Shown: piece after piece, positions 61,620-64,000 of the stretch
How the letters are laid out: each line of letters opens with the position of its first letter
Numbering within the stretch: position 1 is the stretch's first letter
DNA from: Sansalvadorimonas sp965221135
GTDB taxonomy: Bacteria; Pseudomonadota; Gammaproteobacteria; Pseudomonadales; Endozoicomonadaceae
DNA length: 64,000 bases
Reading direction: 5' to 3'
Assembly (NCBI GenBank): GCA_965221135.1
Contig: CBDCRZ010000103.1
Coordinates: forward strand, 186,001 to 250,000
Program-made: the position numbers and the translations under genes
Notes under the pieces: model-generated
Told to the model about the DNA's origin: nothing
What the model saw: the letters and a program-made list of their open reading frames with translations, nothing else
Databases searched by the model: none

Positions 61620-63155
61620 ATGAGCATGTTAAACAGAACAGGGCTCTGGCTGGCTCCACTCACAGTTTCAGTTTTTCTGCTTGGCAACCCCGCAGCGGTG
61701 CTCGCAGAGGAAGCCAAAGAGGCCACTTTCACCCAGAGAAAGGCGATCAACCTGTCAGCAGACAACCAGGGAGACATTCACCTTCGGGTCAGTAACAAAA
61801 TGCTGGCCAGTGAACCCGGCCAGCTACAGAACGCCATGCTGGAAGTGATCATGGCCGATGAAAGCCATCGCTCCATGCCACTGCAGATTGACGACTCAGG
61901 TAATGTCCATTACCTCATACACCTTGGCCGGGACGAAGCCGGAACGGACATTCATCTCCAGCCCGTTTCAGCCAGCACCCCCCTGACACAGGCCACCAGT
62001 CTGCTGGCCACAGGTGTCGGCACCCTGCTTACCCTTAAGGCTGTCGATATGGGGTATAGCTATGCAACCAACTCCAAATTTATGCCTCTGGCAGGTAGAA
62101 AAAACGACACCTTTGTCAAGGCCATGACCAAGAACTACGTCCGTCAGGGTGTTCTGCTCTCCGCCTTTGGTAACGGTCAAGCCATCAGCGCCTACACCCG
62201 TCAGGCATTAGGAATAGAGGAAGGTGGGCGCACTCAGTGGCAGGATGTTATTCCAGAACTCACCAGTACCGTGTTAACAGGCGCAGCCTCCTGGGCTCTG
62301 CACAAGAACACGGCCTGGCATAAAGCGAACAACCTGCAAAGCCAGGTCTCTCTCTACCACGCCAGCAGTGCTACCAACACCTTTGCAGGCGTTTTCAACA
62401 AGCTGAACGGTGCAACCCTGAACGACCTGACGGACTGGGATGACAAGTCCATCGATACCGTCTCCCGGATTGGCTCCATTATCGAAAGCGGCCTGATTTT
62501 GACTTTACTGGATCGTTTTGGCGCCAACCCTGCCACCAATGGTGGCAAGTCCTGGTTGAAGTCTTACTTCACCAATTCCATGGCCATTACTGCCGTGTAT
62601 GGTGTGAGGGAACTCGCTGTTGGTGCCACCAAAAATCTGACAGGTAACGAACACCTGTCAGAATTCCTGACCTCTGCAGGTATGATAACGAGTGCAGGTA
62701 TTCTTCAGATTGCCAGTGGCGGCAAGCTGAACATGAATGACATGACTTACCGTGCCACCATTGCCTCCATGTCGGCAGAAGCCGCAGGTGTGAGTCTGGC
62801 CTTTGGTCTTCAGAATCTGATCAACTCATCACTGGGCGAACATGAAGACAGCCCGAAAGCACGAGCCGTCAGAGTGGGAACCCTGCTTCTTGCCGGTGCA
62901 GTCGTTCACGGCGTTGCCGGGAAGATCGGTGCTGGCACAGGCACTCTCGCGACCAGCCTGAAGAAAATGCTGGGACCTGTGGGTGACGGTATAATCATCG
63001 CCAATACCATGGACATCCTGATCATGGCCAAAGATCAAATTGTTGAACCCTGGATCATCAAACCCCTGCTGAGAACGACCTGCAATTACAAGCCGGAATC
63101 ACCTGCTATGCGCCTGAGGGCTAACGCAACACGCCGCCCGCTTGTTCAGGCCTAG
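61620..63155 (+). CDS. Hypothetical exported protein with many hydrophobic helices
   Basis: The 511-residue product starts at ATG 61620 (GAGGAAGCAGGG upstream). It has a clear signal peptide (LAPLTVSVFLLGNPAAVLA). After a beta-rich region (about 30-115) come many small-residue-rich hydrophobic helices (SLLATGVGTLLTLKAVDMGY, ELTSTVLTGAASWALHKNTA, VGTLLLAGAVVHGVAGKIGA) separated by polar loops. No family was recognised. It may be a membrane-spanning or pore-like protein. It is divergent from the periplasmic-binding gene across about 190 bases. Confidence 0.7.
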   Translation: MSMLNRTGLWLAPLTVSVFLLGNPAAVLAEEAKEATFTQRKAINLSADNQGDIHLRVSNKMLASEPGQLQNAMLEVIMADESHRSMPLQIDDSGNVHYLIHLGRDEAGTDIHLQPVSASTPLTQATSLLATGVGTLLTLKAVDMGYSYATNSKFMPLAGRKNDTFVKAMTKNYVRQGVLLSAFGNGQAISAYTRQALGIEEGGRTQWQDVIPELTSTVLTGAASWALHKNTAWHKANNLQSQVSLYHASSATNTFAGVFNKLNGATLNDLTDWDDKSIDTVSRIGSIIESGLILTLLDRFGANPATNGGKSWLKSYFTNSMAITAVYGVRELAVGATKNLTGNEHLSEFLTSAGMITSAGILQIASGGKLNMNDMTYRATIASMSAEAAGVSLAFGLQNLINSSLGEHEDSPKARAVRVGTLLLAGAVVHGVAGKIGAGTGTLATSLKKMLGPVGDGIIIANTMDILIMAKDQIVEPWIIKPLLRTTCNYKPESPAMRLRANATRRPLVQA

Positions 63156-63447
63156 TATCTGGCTGAGAGGTAATTTTGCTCATTCAACCCTCTCCCGACA
63201 AGACATGCGTCTATGGAGAATGGTTGAGTGGGTAACATTCATCCAGTACGGCACCATCCAGTGCGGCCACCATTTTGATGTTGAGTCTGCTGATATTGAT
63301 TTATTTATTAGTGATTCTTTTATTCATTAACAGCCTTACATTTACTGCTACAGCATAAAGAAGCCTCGACAAACCCTACGGCTTTAGAGGCCGCTCTGTT
63401 ACACTCCCACCCTCTTTTGCGCCGGCCAGTAATTGCAAGTAAACGGA

Positions 63448-64000
63448 ATGACAGACACCCGCCCCAACACCAGTGACTTCCAACGCCTGTTCCTAGAAGA
63501 TATTCCTCTTCTCGATTTGCGGGCTCCTGTTGAATTTACCAAAGGCGCCTTCCCTGGCAGCCATAATGCTCCGTTGATGAATGATGAGGAGCGGGCCAAA
63601 GTCGGCACCTGCTACAAACGTCAAGGGCATGATGCAGCCGTTACGCTCGGCCATCAGCTGGTCAGCGGCGACACCCGAGACAAACGCACAGCCAAATGGA
63701 TAGAGTTCACTCAGCAAAACCCCGAAGGCTACCTCTACTGCTTTCGCGGCGGTGAACGCTCCCACACGGTACAGACCTGGCTAAAAGAAGAAGGCATTAA
63801 TTACCCCCTGATCACCGGCGGCTATAAGGCCATGCGCACCTGGCTTCTGGAATACCTTGAACAGGCTATCGAAGAGTGTCGGTTTGTGATTCTGGGTGGA
63901 ACGACAGGCACCGGAAAAACCCGTCTGCTTACACGCTTTGCTGATCATATTGACCTTGAAGGCCTGGCCAACCATCGAGGCTCCAGCTTCGGTCGTCGTG
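63448..64000 (+). CDS. mnmH: tRNA 2-selenouridine synthase, 5' part
   Basis: MnmH (SelU/YbbB) converts 2-thiouridine to 2-selenouridine at the wobble position of some tRNAs, using selenophosphate. The visible 184 codons include the rhodanese domain (LLDLRAPVEFTKGAFPGSHN), the family segment NDEERAKVGTCYKRQGHDAA, the catalytic Cys in YLYCFRGGERSHT, and the start of the P-loop domain (VILGGTTGTGKTRLLTRFAD). The rest lies beyond the window. ATG 63448 fits the family. Confidence 0.93.
   Translation, partial: MTDTRPNTSDFQRLFLEDIPLLDLRAPVEFTKGAFPGSHNAPLMNDEERAKVGTCYKRQGHDAAVTLGHQLVSGDTRDKRTAKWIEFTQQNPEGYLYCFRGGERSHTVQTWLKEEGINYPLITGGYKAMRTWLLEYLEQAIEECRFVILGGTTGTGKTRLLTRFADHIDLEGLANHRGSSFGRR

Noticed and set aside
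63142..63330. 62-codon open frame after the exported hydrophobic protein
   Set aside because: It starts inside the previous gene and has low-complexity, non-conserved content with no ribosome site.

Overview
The window looks like a chromosomal segment of a host-associated marine gammaproteobacterium, most likely Endozoicomonas or a close relative. That assignment is inference. It rests on housekeeping genes of gammaproteobacterial type (a FabY-like ketoacyl synthase, the recC-recB-recD cluster, thrS-infC-rpmI-rplT, pheST, ihfA-merR-tRNA-Pro) mixed with many eukaryote-like, effector-like genes. No secretion-system genes, transposases, integrases, rRNA or CRISPR arrays were seen.

Layout. 1-4964 (minus): an RND efflux adaptor and permease, followed by a truncated secreted protein. 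5071-6909 (minus): FabY-type synthase, divergent from a GlxA-type regulator (7108-8097). 8151-10659 (plus): three exported proteins, the last with possible death-effector/death-fold regions. 10836-13894 (minus): DsbA-family protein and UvrD-like helicase. 14084-15921 (plus): a RING-IBR-RING (RBR) ubiquitin-ligase-like gene split by a one-base frameshift beside a 30-bp repeat array. 16030-17423: queC-queE. 17537-19063: FMN-binding glutamate-synthase-family protein. 19142-21119: a protein-kinase-like gene facing a tyrosine-phosphatase-like gene. 21277-30247: recC, recB, recD. 30363-35439: a second kinase-like gene, a DUF1456 protein, a frameshifted macrodomain-like gene and an exported protein. 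35704-37737: an exported ankyrin protein. 37810-38981: two tRNA-Pro(GGG) genes, merR and ihfA.

The usual thrS-infC-rpmI-rplT-pheS-pheT-ihfA-merR order is kept on the minus strand but is interrupted twice. About 6 kb of accessory genes lie between pheT and ihfA: a secreted RING protein, a split ShET2/EspL-like cysteine-protease candidate with a poly-C tract at the break, a protein with death-fold-like regions, and an alpha/beta hydrolase. A diverged second copy of the pheT 3' end and its terminator lies at 43345-43546. About 8 kb lies between rplT and pheS: smrA, hypothetical proteins, a RING-like protein, a Na/Pi cotransporter and others. The window ends with thrS, a periplasmic-binding-type protein, an exported hydrophobic protein and the 5' part of selU/mnmH.

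The main biological story is a dispersed set of candidate host-directed proteins: RBR and RING ligase-like proteins, two kinases, a tyrosine phosphatase, a macrodomain, ankyrin repeats, a papain-like protease and death folds. They sit singly between housekeeping operons. Several carry frameshifts, mononucleotide tracts or in-frame tandem repeats, while the core genes are intact. The domain calls for these come from motif reading alone and need profile searches.
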